64,000 bases of DNA from Bacteroides zhangwenhongii (GTDB taxonomy: Bacteria; Bacteroidota; Bacteroidia; Bacteroidales; Bacteroidaceae). Under the pieces are notes generated by a model that was not told the origin of the DNA, ran no database searches, and saw nothing but the letters and a program-made list of their open reading frames with translations. How positions within the stretch are numbered: the stretch's first letter is position 1; each line of letters starts with the position of its first letter. The position numbers and the translations under genes were made by a program. Positions 40,006-51,074 of the stretch are shown in pieces. Location of the stretch: positions 4,712,001 to 4,776,000 of the forward strand of contig NZ_CP059856.1 of NCBI RefSeq assembly GCF_009193325.2, given 5' to 3'.

Positions 40006-41205
40006 ATGGCAAAGGATAGACTCATTACTCCTAGTTATTGTTTCATCTTGGCAGCCAATTTTCTGCTCTACTTCGGTTTCTGGCTGCTGATTCCCGTTTT
40101 GCCGTTTTATTTATCCGAGTTTTTCCAGGCAGGGACCTCTACCATCGGTATCGTACTTTCCTGTTATACAGTAGCGGCACTTTGCATTCGTCCGTTTTCC
40201 GGTTATCTGCTTGATACATTTGCACGCAAACCGCTGTATCTTTTCGCTTATTTTATCTTTATGATGATGTTCGGCGGTTATCTGATTGCCGGTTCACTGA
40301 CCTTATTTATCATATTCCGTATTATTCACGGTGTCTCGTTCGGGATGGTTACGGTGGGCGGAAATACAATCGTTATCGACATTATGCCCTCTTCACGCAG
40401 AGGCGAAGGTTTAGGATATTACGGACTTACAAACAACACAGCGATGTCCATCGGACCGATGTTCGGATTATTCCTGCATGACGCGGGAGTCTCTTTTGCT
40501 ACGATATTCTGCTATGCGCTCGGTTCATGTGTATTGGGATTTATTTCCGCCAGTTTAGTAAAAACACCCTATAAACCTCCGGTGAAACGGGAACCTATTT
40601 CACTCGACCGGTTTATCTTGTTAAAAGGATTGCCTGCCGGACTTAGCCTGTTGTTGCTTTCTATTCCTTACGGCATGACTACCAATTATGTAGCCATGTA
40701 TGCCCGTCAGATAGGAATAAACACGCAAACGGGATTCTTCTTCACTTTTATGGCTATCGGTATGGCCATCTCCCGGATATTCTCCGGGAAGTTGGTGGAT
40801 CGGGGGAAAATAACACAAGTAATAGCCGCCGGACTGTATCTTGTCATTTTCAGTTTCTTTCTGTTAGCTTCTTGCGTATATCTGATTCAATGGAATGAAG
40901 CGGTCTGCACAATCCTGTTTTTCGGTGTCGCGCTACTGATGGGCGTAGGCTTCGGGATCATGTTTCCGGCGTTCAATACGCTGTTTGTCAACCTGGCTCC
41001 CAACAGCCAACGGGGGACGGCCACTTCCACCTATCTTACTTCGTGGGATGTAGGAATCGGTATTGGTATGCTGACGGGAGGATATATTGCAGAAATCAGC
41101 ACATTTGACAAAGCCTATCTGTTCGGAGCCTGCCTGACGGTAGTTTCCGCCATCTATTTTAAAATCAAAGTAACGCCTCATTACCATAAAAACAAACTAC
41201 GATGA
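40006..41205 (+). CDS. Major facilitator superfamily transporter
   Basis: 399 residues with 12 predicted membrane segments. The loop 2-3 motif GYLLDTFARKPLY (variant of GxLaDrxGrkxxl) and the second-half copy GKLVDRGKI mark the MFS. Resembles the drug/sugar exporter branches (for example YfcJ/AraJ-like), but the substrate cannot be read from sequence. Its stop overlaps the nth start by four bases (41202-41205). Confidence 0.88.
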   Translation: MAKDRLITPSYCFILAANFLLYFGFWLLIPVLPFYLSEFFQAGTSTIGIVLSCYTVAALCIRPFSGYLLDTFARKPLYLFAYFIFMMMFGGYLIAGSLTLFIIFRIIHGVSFGMVTVGGNTIVIDIMPSSRRGEGLGYYGLTNNTAMSIGPMFGLFLHDAGVSFATIFCYALGSCVLGFISASLVKTPYKPPVKREPISLDRFILLKGLPAGLSLLLLSIPYGMTTNYVAMYARQIGINTQTGFFFTFMAIGMAISRIFSGKLVDRGKITQVIAAGLYLVIFSFFLLASCVYLIQWNEAVCTILFFGVALLMGVGFGIMFPAFNTLFVNLAPNSQRGTATSTYLTSWDVGIGIGMLTGGYIAEISTFDKAYLFGACLTVVSAIYFKIKVTPHYHKNKLR

Positions 41206-41879
41206 GAAAGAAAGAACGTTATGAGAAAGTGATCGCCTGGTTTCAGGAGAACGTGCCTGTGGCCGAAACAGAATTACATTACAACAATCCGTACGAACTG
41301 CTGATCGCAGTAATCCTCTCCGCCCAATGCACAGACAAACGGGTAAATATGATTACTCCGCCTTTATATAAAGATTTTCCAACTCCGGAGGCTTTGGCAG
41401 CCACCACTCCCGAAGTCGTTTTTGAATATATCCGGAGTGTATCTTACCCGAACAACAAGGCGAAACATCTGGTCGGCATGGCAAAAATGCTGGTGAATAA
41501 CTTCCAAAGCCAAGTTCCCGATAATCTGGAAGACTTGACAAAGCTGCCCGGTGTGGGCAGGAAGACGGCCAACGTGATTCAGTCCGTAGTATTCAATAAA
41601 GCGGCAATGGCGGTTGACACACACGTATTCCGGGTAAGCCACCGCATCGGATTAGTGCCGGACAGTTGCACTACTCCGTTTAGTGTGGAAAAAGAACTGA
41701 TAAAGAATATTCCGGAGGAACTGATCCCTATCGCCCATCATTGGCTGATCCTTCACGGTCGTTATGTTTGTCAGGCACGTACTCCCAAATGTGCTACCTG
41801 TGGTTTGCAAATGATGTGCAAATATTTCTGTAACACCTATAAAGTTACAAAAGAGGAATCAAAAGCCAAGAATAAATAA
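41202..41879 (+). CDS. nth: Endonuclease III
   Basis: 225-residue base-excision repair glycosylase and AP lyase for oxidised pyrimidines. HhH motif LPGVGRKTANV with catalytic Lys121, Asp139 in VDTHVFRV, and a 4Fe-4S cluster with Cys190, Cys197, Cys200 and Cys206 (C-x6-C-x2-C-x5-C). Coupled to the MFS gene by an ATGA overlap, an unexpected partner. Confidence 0.97.
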   Translation: MRKKERYEKVIAWFQENVPVAETELHYNNPYELLIAVILSAQCTDKRVNMITPPLYKDFPTPEALAATTPEVVFEYIRSVSYPNNKAKHLVGMAKMLVNNFQSQVPDNLEDLTKLPGVGRKTANVIQSVVFNKAAMAVDTHVFRVSHRIGLVPDSCTTPFSVEKELIKNIPEELIPIAHHWLILHGRYVCQARTPKCATCGLQMMCKYFCNTYKVTKEESKAKNK

Positions 41880-41910
41880 CGATTTAATAACGGAGAACCG
41901 AAATAAATAG

Positions 41911-41918
41911 TAACTTTG
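41911..41918 (+). promoter_or_regulatory. Promoter (-7 box) of pgk
   Basis: TAACTTTG fits TAnnTTTG, 54 bp before the ATG at 41973. Confidence 0.55.
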
Positions 41919-41972
41919 CGGTCGTTCTTAACGAAGAATCTTAAAAACACTTTTAAATAAAAATAGAGTATT

Positions 41973-43232
41973 ATGCAGACAATTGACAAATTCAATTTTG
42001 CCGGTAAAAAGGCATTTGTTCGCGTGGACTTCAATGTACCCTTGGACGAAAACTTCAACATCACAGACGACACCCGTATGCGTGCGGCTCTTCCTACTTT
42101 GAAGAAGATCCTAGCAGACGGCGGAAGCATCATCATTGGCTCTCATTTGGGTCGTCCGAAAGGCGTTGCCGATAAATTTTCTTTGAAACATATCATCAAA
42201 CACCTGTCTGAATTGCTGGGTGTTGAAGTTCAGTTTGCTAACGACTGTATGGGTGAAGAAGCTGCCGTGAAAGCTGCTGCTCTGCAACCGGGCGAAGTGC
42301 TGTTGCTCGAAAACCTTCGTTTCTATGCTGAAGAAGAAGGCAAACCAAGAGGTTTGGCAGAAGACGCAACTGACGAAGAAAAAGCTGCTGCAAAGAAAGC
42401 TGTAAAAGAAAGCCAGAAAGAATTTACCAAGAAATTGGCTTCTTACGCTGACTGCTATGTAAACGACGCATTCGGTACTGCTCACCGCGCTCATGCTTCT
42501 ACGGCATTGATCGCTAAATATTTCGATACTGATAACAAGATGTTCGGTTACCTGATGGAAAAAGAAGTGAAAGCCGTAGATAAAGTATTGAACGATATCA
42601 AACGTCCGTTCACTGCTATCATGGGTGGCTCTAAAGTTTCTTCTAAAATCGAAATCATCGAAAACCTGTTGAACAAGGTAGACAACTTGATTATCGCAGG
42701 TGGTATGACTTATACATTTACTAAAGCGCAAGGTGGTAAAATCGGTATCTCTATCTGCGAGGACGACAAACTTGACTTGGCTTTGGATCTGATAAAGAAG
42801 GCTAAAGAAAAAGGTGTGAACCTGGTTTTGGCTGTTGACGCTAAAATCGCTGACGCTTTCTCTAACGATGCAAATACTAAATTCTGTCCGGTTAACGAAA
42901 TTCCTGATGGATGGGAAGGTCTTGATATCGGTCCTAAGACTGAAGAAATCTTCGCTAACGTTATCAAAGAATCTAAGACTATTCTTTGGAACGGTCCTAC
43001 AGGTGTATTCGAATTTGACAACTTCACTCACGGCTCACGTACAGTAGGTGAAGCTATCGTTGAAGCAACCAAGAACGGTGCTTTCTCACTCGTCGGTGGT
43101 GGTGACTCTGTAGCTTGTGTCAACAAGTTCGGTCTGGCCAACGGTGTATCTTACGTTTCAACAGGTGGTGGCGCATTACTTGAAGCAATCGAAGGAAAAA
43201 TCCTTCCGGGCATCGCCGCTATTCAAGAATAA
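41973..43232 (+). CDS. pgk: Phosphoglycerate kinase
   Basis: 419 residues; glycolytic ATP-forming step. Seen: [26 protein letters not shown], the hinge and nucleotide site [27 protein letters not shown] and the C-terminal [13 protein letters not shown]. Codon choice is strongly biased as in highly expressed genes. Monocistronic: own promoter and a terminator at 43259-43290. Confidence 0.98.
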   Translation: MQTIDKFNFAGKKAFVRVDFNVPLDENFNITDDTRMRAALPTLKKILADGGSIIIGSHLGRPKGVADKFSLKHIIKHLSELLGVEVQFANDCMGEEAAVKAAALQPGEVLLLENLRFYAEEEGKPRGLAEDATDEEKAAAKKAVKESQKEFTKKLASYADCYVNDAFGTAHRAHASTALIAKYFDTDNKMFGYLMEKEVKAVDKVLNDIKRPFTAIMGGSKVSSKIEIIENLLNKVDNLIIAGGMTYTFTKAQGGKIGISICEDDKLDLALDLIKKAKEKGVNLVLAVDAKIADAFSNDANTKFCPVNEIPDGWEGLDIGPKTEEIFANVIKESKTILWNGPTGVFEFDNFTHGSRTVGEAIVEATKNGAFSLVGGGDSVACVNKFGLANGVSYVSTGGGALLEAIEGKILPGIAAIQE

Positions 43233-43258
43233 ATTCACATAAGATTTCAACATTTTTG

Positions 43259-43290
43259 AAGGGCAGTTCTTTGTGAAAAGAGTTGCCCTT
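43259..43290 (+). terminator. Terminator after pgk
   Basis: AAGGGCAGTTCTTT (43259-43272) pairs with AAAGAGTTGCCCTT (43277-43290) over 14 bp with two G-U pairs, loop GTGA, then ATTTATAA. Confidence 0.8.
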
Positions 43291-43333
43291 ATTTATAACC
43301 TATAATGAAGGTTAATACGTTGATTCCCTTTTT

Positions 43334-43349
43334 TGGCATTCTTTTTGCA
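43334..43349 (+). promoter_or_regulatory. Sigma-54 promoter of the TPR gene
   Basis: TGGCAT-TCTTT-TTGCA. GG at 43335-43336 and GC at 43347-43348 with ten bases between. Predicted start about 43360, 32 bp before the ATG at 43392. A dyad TAACCT-N7-AGGTTA (43296-43314) lies just upstream, close for an enhancer site. Confidence 0.7.
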
Positions 43350-43391
43350 CTGTTCCATGTAGATGGAAAGAAATAAATAATTGATCAAATT

Positions 43392-45605
43392 ATGAACGAA
43401 AAAACAATTAATGAACAATACGCATATATATATTCCTTACTTGAAGATAGAAGACTTAAGGAAGCCTTGATACAATTGGAATCCCTGTTGTGGCAATGCT
43501 CTGACTGGGATTTACGTACCCGATTGGAACAGCTGCAAACTTCATATAAGTATATGCTCGATTATATGAGACAGGGAGCCAATGATCCCGAACGATGGAA
43601 TCTGTATCAGAAAATGCTTACGGATACGTGGGCTATCGCCGACCAATCGCGGTTGCTCATGCTGGACAACGCTTCATCCAACTATTATCACGAAGTGCGC
43701 CGCACTCCTACATCACCGGACTTAGCGAACTACGGCATTAAAACAATACTGCATATATTGGAGTCATTCAATGACGACTTGGCAGTCAGCGGATTACTCT
43801 CTGACACAAAAATGGATGAAGTCCTGAAACGGCATGAAGACACACTCAAATTCATGTTCGTCAGGGTATGGACAAACAGCGCATGGACTCCTCAGGACGA
43901 AGAAGAGGCACAAGCCATGCTTGCGTCCGAATTACTTCCGGGAGAAGATTTATGCCTGTTCACAAGCGCTGTCACACTAAGTTTGATGGAAAGTTTCGAT
44001 GTGCGGAAAATAATGTGGCTACTCAACGCATACAGTCATTCGAACGTCAGCGTCAGCCAACGGGCATTGGTAGGTGTAATGATTATCTTCCACATTTACA
44101 GAAACCGTTTGATCTTTTATCCGGAAATCCTCAAGAGAGTAGATCTCATGGATGAAATCCCTACATTCAGAAAGGAGGTCGCACGTGTTTATCACCAAAT
44201 GCTCTTATGTCAGGAAACAGAGAAAATCGATAAAAAGATGCGGGAAGAGATTATTCCTGAAATGTTGAAGTCTGTCTCTTCTATGAAGAATATGCGATTC
44301 GACCTAGAGGAGAACGATGAAGAGAACGATGACAAGAATCCGGATTGGGAAGACACTTTCGAAAAATCCGGTTTGGGAGACAAGCTGCGTGAAATGAGCG
44401 AGCTCCAGCTTGAAGGAGCTGATGTATATATGAGTACATTTGCCGCTCTGAAGAGTTATCCGTTCTTCCGTGAAGTGCAGAACTGGTTCTATCCTTTCAG
44501 CAAGCAACACTCCAGCGTACTAAAAGCGCTGAAAAAAACAGGTAATAAAGGAAACACAGTATTGGACTTGATACTTGAAGCGGGAATCTTCAGCAATAGC
44601 GACAAATATTCGTTGTTTTTCACCATCCACCAATTACCCCAAGCGCAGCAGGACATGATGCTCAGCCAGCTCAACGAGCAGCAAATGAACGAATTGATGG
44701 AGAATTCAAATTCAAATCCTGAAATGATAAAACGACTTAACGAAAGTCCGGGTGCTATCAGCAACCAGTATTTACACGATCTTTACCGTTTCTTCAAGCT
44801 GAGCGTGCGCCGACAGGAATTCAGAGATATTTTTCAAGATAAACTTGACTTCCATAATGTTCCCGCACTCGACAATATCTTGTATTGGGCAGACGTGTTA
44901 TTCCCCATCGCCGACTTCTATATATCAAAAGAACGCTGGGAGGAAGCGGTCGAAATCTACAAAGAGTTGGAAGAAATCGGAGAATTTGAAGGGGACGATA
45001 TTGCTGACGGTTACCAAAAGTTCGGATATGTGTTACAGAAAACAAAACAATACGAAGAAGCTATTCAGGCCTATCTGAAAGCTGATACACTAAAACCGGA
45101 TAACATCTGGAACAACCGCCATCTGGCTACCTGCTATCGGCTGACTAAGAACTACCGGGCGGCTCTCGCCTATTATAAAAAGGTAGAGGAAGTGGCTCCG
45201 GAAGATGCAAACGTAATTTTCTATATCGGTAATTGCCTGGCAGAAATGGAACAATATGAAGAAGCGTTGAATTACTTCTTCAAGTTGGACTTCATCAAGA
45301 GCAATTGTGTGAAAGCATGGCGCGGTATCGGATGGTGCTCATTCATCAGCCGGAAATATGAACAAGCCATGAAATATTACGAGAAAATCATCGGACAAAA
45401 GCCGCAGGCAATCGATTACATGAATGCCGGGCACGTTGCATGGGTGATGGGAGATATCCAGAAAGCGGTCACTTTCTATGGAAAGGCAATTATAGCCTGT
45501 GAAAGCCGTGAACATTTCCTGGAAATGTTCCATAAAGATGAAGAAGCTCTTCTCAAACAAGGTGTTCGAGAAGAAGACATTCCTTTAATGTTGGATTTAT
45601 TATAA
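43392..45605 (+). CDS. Large TPR-repeat protein, cytoplasmic
   Basis: 737 residues without signal peptide or membrane segment. The first 480 residues are helical and not assigned to a family I know, with an acidic patch near 305-318 (DLEENDEENDD). From about 495 to 710 there are five or six tetratricopeptide repeats (ERWEEAVEIYKELEEI; KQYEEAIQAYLKADTLKPD; NYRAALAYYKKVEEVAPED; QYEEALNYFFKL; KYEQAMKYYEKIIGQKPQ; DIQKAVTFYGKAI). TPRs mediate protein contacts; partner unknown. Its upstream region carries a sigma-54 promoter, which suggests expression under a specific signal. The stop overlaps the convergent maf gene by six bases. Confidence 0.88.
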   Translation: MNEKTINEQYAYIYSLLEDRRLKEALIQLESLLWQCSDWDLRTRLEQLQTSYKYMLDYMRQGANDPERWNLYQKMLTDTWAIADQSRLLMLDNASSNYYHEVRRTPTSPDLANYGIKTILHILESFNDDLAVSGLLSDTKMDEVLKRHEDTLKFMFVRVWTNSAWTPQDEEEAQAMLASELLPGEDLCLFTSAVTLSLMESFDVRKIMWLLNAYSHSNVSVSQRALVGVMIIFHIYRNRLIFYPEILKRVDLMDEIPTFRKEVARVYHQMLLCQETEKIDKKMREEIIPEMLKSVSSMKNMRFDLEENDEENDDKNPDWEDTFEKSGLGDKLREMSELQLEGADVYMSTFAALKSYPFFREVQNWFYPFSKQHSSVLKALKKTGNKGNTVLDLILEAGIFSNSDKYSLFFTIHQLPQAQQDMMLSQLNEQQMNELMENSNSNPEMIKRLNESPGAISNQYLHDLYRFFKLSVRRQEFRDIFQDKLDFHNVPALDNILYWADVLFPIADFYISKERWEEAVEIYKELEEIGEFEGDDIADGYQKFGYVLQKTKQYEEAIQAYLKADTLKPDNIWNNRHLATCYRLTKNYRAALAYYKKVEEVAPEDANVIFYIGNCLAEMEQYEEALNYFFKLDFIKSNCVKAWRGIGWCSFISRKYEQAMKYYEKIIGQKPQAIDYMNAGHVAWVMGDIQKAVTFYGKAIIACESREHFLEMFHKDEEALLKQGVREEDIPLMLDLL

Positions 45606-46181
45606 CTTTTTCAACTCCCCGTACAGCTTTTGTATGGGGAGTCCCATTATATTATAGAAGCTACCGGAAATAGATTTCACTCCGATATATCCAATCCATT
45701 CCTGTACACCGTATGCTCCCGCCTTATCCATAGGTTGATAACAATCGACATAATACTGTATTTCATCGTCAGACAAGACATCGAACAGAACATCGGAAGA
45801 TGCGGTAAAACTTTTCTGCCATTCAGTAGTAGTCAGGCAAACACCGGTGAAAACCTGATGTGATTTCCCCGAAAGTGCACGGAGCATTTCAACAGCCCCC
45901 TCTCTCCCTTCCGGTTTGCCCAAAACCTGACCATCCAGCCACACAATGGTATCAGCAGTCACTAATAATTCTCCCGGTTTCATCATAGCACGATAGGCGT
46001 CCGCCTTTTCACGGGCTATGAATTCGGGTATCTCCGCTCCAGCCAATGTATTCGGATAGGATTCATCCACATCGGGTAAAGTCCTTACCACATAATCCAC
46101 TCCCAAACCCGACATTAGCTCTTTCCGACGAGGCGAGTTGGAAGCTAATATGATCTGATATTTCTTTAAATTATCAAGCAT
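45600..46181 (-). CDS. maf: Maf-family nucleoside triphosphate pyrophosphatase
   Basis: 193 residues. Maf motif LASNSPRRKELMSGLG at the N-terminus, VVTADTIVWLDGQVLGKPEG and KSHQVFTGVCL in the middle. These enzymes hydrolyse dTTP/UTP or modified nucleotides; the exact substrate subgroup is not certain (YhdE-like likely). Last gene of a minus-strand run from the nitroreductase. Overlaps the TPR gene end by six bases. Confidence 0.94.
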   Translation of the reverse strand: MLDNLKKYQIILASNSPRRKELMSGLGVDYVVRTLPDVDESYPNTLAGAEIPEFIAREKADAYRAMMKPGELLVTADTIVWLDGQVLGKPEGREGAVEMLRALSGKSHQVFTGVCLTTTEWQKSFTASSDVLFDVLSDDEIQYYVDCYQPMDKAGAYGVQEWIGYIGVKSISGSFYNIMGLPIQKLYGELKKL

Positions 46182-46229
46182 TACTTTATCAATTACGAAT
46201 TAGTTATTCTGTTTGTTCTTTTTTGTGTG

Positions 46230-47526
<1,297 letters not shown>

Positions 47527-47533
47527 CACTTCT

Positions 47534-47869
47534 TTACCGTTTTGCAATCCAAAATAAAATAATTCCGATGATGAGCAACGTCAATGGCAACAGATATCCT
47601 GATAACGAGCCCAGCAACGATATCACCAGCCCGATATTCATCACCAGCCAAAGTCCCAGCAACACGAAACCAATGGATTTATCCCGTTTGAAAATAAGGA
47701 AACAGACAGAAGCGTACAATAACATATTATCCTTATTCATCACCCAAGGCAAACCAAGAGAAGAAAAATGAATCAGTTTATCGATCAAAAAGAGTGCTCC
47801 TATTACTATAAAAGAAACAGCAGTAGCCATATAGGTATCTTTGCTGTTATTTGCTTTGGCAGCTCCCAT
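47534..47869 (-). CDS. Small integral membrane protein
   Basis: 111 residues with about four hydrophobic segments (ATAVSFIVIGALFLIDKL; MLLYASVCFLIF; IGFVLLGLWLVMNIGLVISL; LLPLTLLIIGIILFWIAKR). The pattern resembles LiaF/DUF5668-type membrane domains. Function unknown. Two bases separate it from the nitroreductase stop. Confidence 0.8.
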   Translation of the reverse strand: MGAAKANNSKDTYMATAVSFIVIGALFLIDKLIHFSSLGLPWVMNKDNMLLYASVCFLIFKRDKSIGFVLLGLWLVMNIGLVISLLGSLSGYLLPLTLLIIGIILFWIAKR

Positions 47870-47871
47870 CG

Positions 47872-48408
47872 TTATTTTCCTCCAAACTTATTAATGTGAA
47901 TTTTCTCCCACTGAAGGTGTTCTTCATTGAAAGGCTTGCGTTCCATTCCTTTGTGACCGATAGCTATAACGGACAGAATCTGAAGCTGCAAAGGTATATC
48001 CAGTATTCCATGTACAAATTCGTCGGAAGGCATTCCGGTGGCTGTGAAACGTTCGCGCACCTGTACCCAGCAACTTCCCAATCCTAGATCTTCCGCCTGT
48101 AACTGTATCATAATGGAGGCAATCGCAGCATCTTCAATCCAAACATCACTCGCCAACGGGTCAGCCATTACAACAATCGCCAAAGCGGCGTCAGCAATAA
48201 AGGAAGAGGCCTGCTCCTTACAGTGAGACAGTTCTTTTAATATTTCTTTATCATCAACAACTATAAACTGCCAACTATTACTGCGTTTGGAAGAGGGAGA
48301 CATCAAAGCGGCTTTCATCAAGGCAACCACCTCATCTTGAGTCAGTTCTTCATCAGTAAACTTACGCATACTGCGACGGTTCTTTATCAATTCACTGAAA
48401 TTTTCCAT
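47872..48408 (-). CDS. Nitroreductase family protein
   Basis: 178 residues, FMN-dependent oxidoreductase fold: NRRSMRKFTDEELTQDEV, SPSSKRSNSWQFIVVDD, IEDAAIASIMIQLQAEDLGLGSCWV (split here as IEDAAIASIM and LGLGSCWVQVR) and a C-terminal IAIGHKGMERKPF. Likely a homodimer using NAD(P)H; natural substrate unknown. First gene of the run nitroreductase, membrane protein, DUF2520, kdsC, maf. Confidence 0.9.
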   Translation of the reverse strand: MENFSELIKNRRSMRKFTDEELTQDEVVALMKAALMSPSSKRSNSWQFIVVDDKEILKELSHCKEQASSFIADAALAIVVMADPLASDVWIEDAAIASIMIQLQAEDLGLGSCWVQVRERFTATGMPSDEFVHGILDIPLQLQILSVIAIGHKGMERKPFNEEHLQWEKIHINKFGGK

Positions 48409-48439
48409 ATCATTTCCGGTTTCATCTGATTAATGTATG

Positions 48440-48447
48440 CAAAGATA
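48440..48447 (-). promoter_or_regulatory. Promoter (-7 box) of the nitroreductase run
   Basis: Minus-strand TATCTTTG, 31 bp before the ATG at 48408. Confidence 0.55.
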
Positions 48448-48453
48448 ATGCAA

Positions 48454-48996
48454 TTATACTATTCTCGTCAATTCTCCGGTCGTAGAATCAATAATAAATC
48501 CGTAAACTCTCACATCCGAAGGAATCAAAGGATGGTGTACGATAAAATCAACAGTTCCTCTTACCGACTTTTCCGTATCTTCAAAACCGTCCAACCAGGA
48601 ATTAAAATCTACTCCGCAGAAACGCATCATGTCAATATAATCCGGATTGATCCCCCGTGCTTTCATTTTCCCGATCATCTCCTCACTATGCATATGGCAA
48701 GCCCCACAGTCAGAATGGGCAATCACCATAATCTCCTCCACACCCAGTTCAAAGATAGCTACGAGTAAACTCCGGATCACGCTACCAAAAGGATGGGAAA
48801 TAACACCACCTGCATTTTTTATCATTTTCACATCGCCGTTCTTTATACCCAACGCTGCCGGAAGCAATGCTGTCAAACGGGTATCCATACAAGAAAGAAT
48901 CGCTATTTTCTTATCGGGATATTTATTGGTAATATACGATTCATATCCCTTGTTCTCAACAAATTTTTTGTTGTAAACTAATATTTCTTCTATCAT
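48454..48996 (-). CDS. Beta-class carbonic anhydrase
   Basis: 180 residues from 48996. The frame is open to 49029, but the -7 box at 49019-49026 lies inside that extension, so the later Met is the start. Zinc ligands Cys36 (SCMDTR), His94 and Cys97 (AHSDCGAC), with the catalytic Asp38-Arg40 dyad. Interconverts CO2 and bicarbonate, which would feed the carboxylation steps of succinate and propionate metabolism. Monocistronic. Confidence 0.93.
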   Translation of the reverse strand: MIEEILVYNKKFVENKGYESYITNKYPDKKIAILSCMDTRLTALLPAALGIKNGDVKMIKNAGGVISHPFGSVIRSLLVAIFELGVEEIMVIAHSDCGACHMHSEEMIGKMKARGINPDYIDMMRFCGVDFNSWLDGFEDTEKSVRGTVDFIVHHPLIPSDVRVYGFIIDSTTGELTRIV

Positions 48997-49018
48997 AATC
49001 AATATAATTTGAGTACAA

Positions 49019-49026
49019 CAAAAGTA
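49019..49026 (-). promoter_or_regulatory. Promoter (-7 box) of the carbonic anhydrase gene
   Basis: Minus-strand TACTTTTG fits TAnnTTTG and lies 22 bp before the chosen start; it decides that start. Confidence 0.55.
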
Positions 49027-49259
49027 CACAAAATATCAAAAAATGAAAAAAATGCAGCAAGGCTTTTAATTCATCTTACAATAAGCACCGATAAATAAAG
49101 AGAGAAATGTATCTCACGACATATCCCTCTCTACAAAATAATTAATCTATAAAGGTCTAATACCCATTTGTTCCATATTCTTCCGCATTGGCAATTTGAC
49201 TACGAAAACTAAATGAGAAAAATGACTGCCTTCATCAAAATTATTATTACACACATCTG

Positions 49260-51056
49260 TTAATAACCAGGATTCTGATACTCTGCACCATTTGAAATGG
49301 TAGCTGTAAAATTAGTAGAAATAGGACGAAGTGCGTAATTCGGTTCAAAATATTGTGCTAAATCAGGATGTGTCGCTTCCAAATAAGATTTATTTTTCAA
49401 CATTCCTGTGCGTTTTAGATCATAAAATCGGCAATATTCTCCACATAGTTCACGGGCGCGTTCATCCAAAATGGTACGCACGTCTACGGTTTCTTGAAGT
49501 GCCTTTGCATTAGCACGAAGACGAACCTTGTTTAGATAACCAAGTGCATTGGTTCCTCCATTCAAATAAAGATCTGCTTCGGCAGCAATGAAATACACCT
49601 CGGGCATACGCATAATAAATGTCGCATTCAAATTACCATTACGTTTTTTAGAAGCGCTGGCTACGTAATAATTACTGCTGTTATGCTTATTGAGAGAAGG
49701 ATAAAAATAACGAAGTTGATTTTCATTAGATCCATTCTTCATAATCACATTTTTCTTCGCTGCGTCATACACATCAGCATAATCTACTATCAGATAGTCA
49801 GAGGTTGCTTTTTTAGCTTTTTCTGTCTCATAATCATTATCCTGCGGAGTGATAAACTTAACTGCCAAGTCGCCAATGGTCAGACTTTTACCTTCCACAC
49901 TTCTGTCTTTACGGAAATTAGTACAATCGTCAGAAGTCCATGAATAGTTTTGGTTCGCATTCCATTCGGTAGTAAATGACTGATGATAACGGGGATCCAA
50001 AGTTCCATCAGTTTGCACATAGAGACTCAGCAAGTGTTGAGTAGGCATAAAGATACCATTGATAGATCCTTCCCATGTCAGACGACTTTCCTGACTATCT
50101 TGACGAGCACCAAACTTCGTCAGGTTACAAAGGAAATATTCGTCGTTACGATTCAACTTGTAATTACCATTACTAGAACCATGCGCGCTAGAACTAGCAG
50201 CCCAACGATGTTTCCAAAGAGCCTCCTTATTTTCAAAATTGTTATCTTCTTTGAACACCTCCGCATACGTAGGATACATATAAGTCATATAAGTATTTCC
50301 TCCACTTTCACAATCGGTTATCAGCTTTTTTGCATTGTCCAATGCAATCTGCAGATACTCAATAGAACCATACTCATACGTCTGAAGACAAGCCTTTGCC
50401 AAGAAAGCCATAGCAGACTTTTTGGTCGGTGTGGTAGTGGTAGAGTGATCGCCAACAGGCAACCATGTTGCGGCAAATTCCAAATCCGGAATAATCACAT
50501 CTTTATAGATTTCCAAGGGCTCGGTGCGTGTTGGCGCATAGTTCGGCAACTTAGGCACATCGACCAATTTCGTGACAGCTCCAAATTGCTCCACTAAATT
50601 GAAATAGTAAACAGCCCGCAGGAAACGTGCCTCGGCCACTTTCGCATTCCGTTCTTCTTCGGTAGTAAAAGGAGCTTTATCAGCCAAAGAGATAGCCGTA
50701 TTGCATGACCCAATGCCATCGTAGGCATTGTTCCAAATGTTATCGGTATATGTGGTATTAGCAGCCGCACCGGCATAGAACCAGAAAAACTGTTGATAAC
50801 TATTAGCATCATTCGCTCTGTAAGTCCACAAATCAGTGTCTCCTTCTGTGAACGCCATCCATCCATCCGTTCCATAAAATCCGCGTTCCATGGAAAAATA
50901 GCATTGATTAATCAATTCAGTATACCCTTCACTAGTCAGTGTCAAGTCTTCAATGAGGAAACCACCCGGATTGACCTCTTCCAAAGAACAAGCCTGAAAA
51001 GACAACATGGTTGCTGCAACGGCAGACAACGAAATCTTATATATTGTTTTATTCAT
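49260..51056 (-). CDS. SusD-like lipoprotein (third pair)
   Basis: 598 residues; lipobox FQAC with Cys23, followed by SLEEVNPGG. SusD features: ARFLRAVYYFNLVEQFG, MRMPEVYFIAAEADLYLNG, and the C-terminal DERARELCGEYCRFYDLKRTG. Last gene of a two-gene unit with the SusC at 51075-54176. No catalytic or regulatory gene is next to it, so the glycan is unknown. Confidence 0.95.
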   Translation of the reverse strand: MNKTIYKISLSAVAATMLSFQACSLEEVNPGGFLIEDLTLTSEGYTELINQCYFSMERGFYGTDGWMAFTEGDTDLWTYRANDANSYQQFFWFYAGAAANTTYTDNIWNNAYDGIGSCNTAISLADKAPFTTEEERNAKVAEARFLRAVYYFNLVEQFGAVTKLVDVPKLPNYAPTRTEPLEIYKDVIIPDLEFAATWLPVGDHSTTTTPTKKSAMAFLAKACLQTYEYGSIEYLQIALDNAKKLITDCESGGNTYMTYMYPTYAEVFKEDNNFENKEALWKHRWAASSSAHGSSNGNYKLNRNDEYFLCNLTKFGARQDSQESRLTWEGSINGIFMPTQHLLSLYVQTDGTLDPRYHQSFTTEWNANQNYSWTSDDCTNFRKDRSVEGKSLTIGDLAVKFITPQDNDYETEKAKKATSDYLIVDYADVYDAAKKNVIMKNGSNENQLRYFYPSLNKHNSSNYYVASASKKRNGNLNATFIMRMPEVYFIAAEADLYLNGGTNALGYLNKVRLRANAKALQETVDVRTILDERARELCGEYCRFYDLKRTGMLKNKSYLEATHPDLAQYFEPNYALRPISTNFTATISNGAEYQNPGY

Positions 51057-51074
51057 ATCAAATCTCCTTCTCTA

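Noticed and set aside
49147..49239. Minus-strand open stretch of about 30 codons after the third susD, ending in MRKNMEQMGIRPL, that reads like the tail of a protein.
   Set aside because: Too short, preceded by in-frame stops, no family recognised and no matching upstream part; may be chance.
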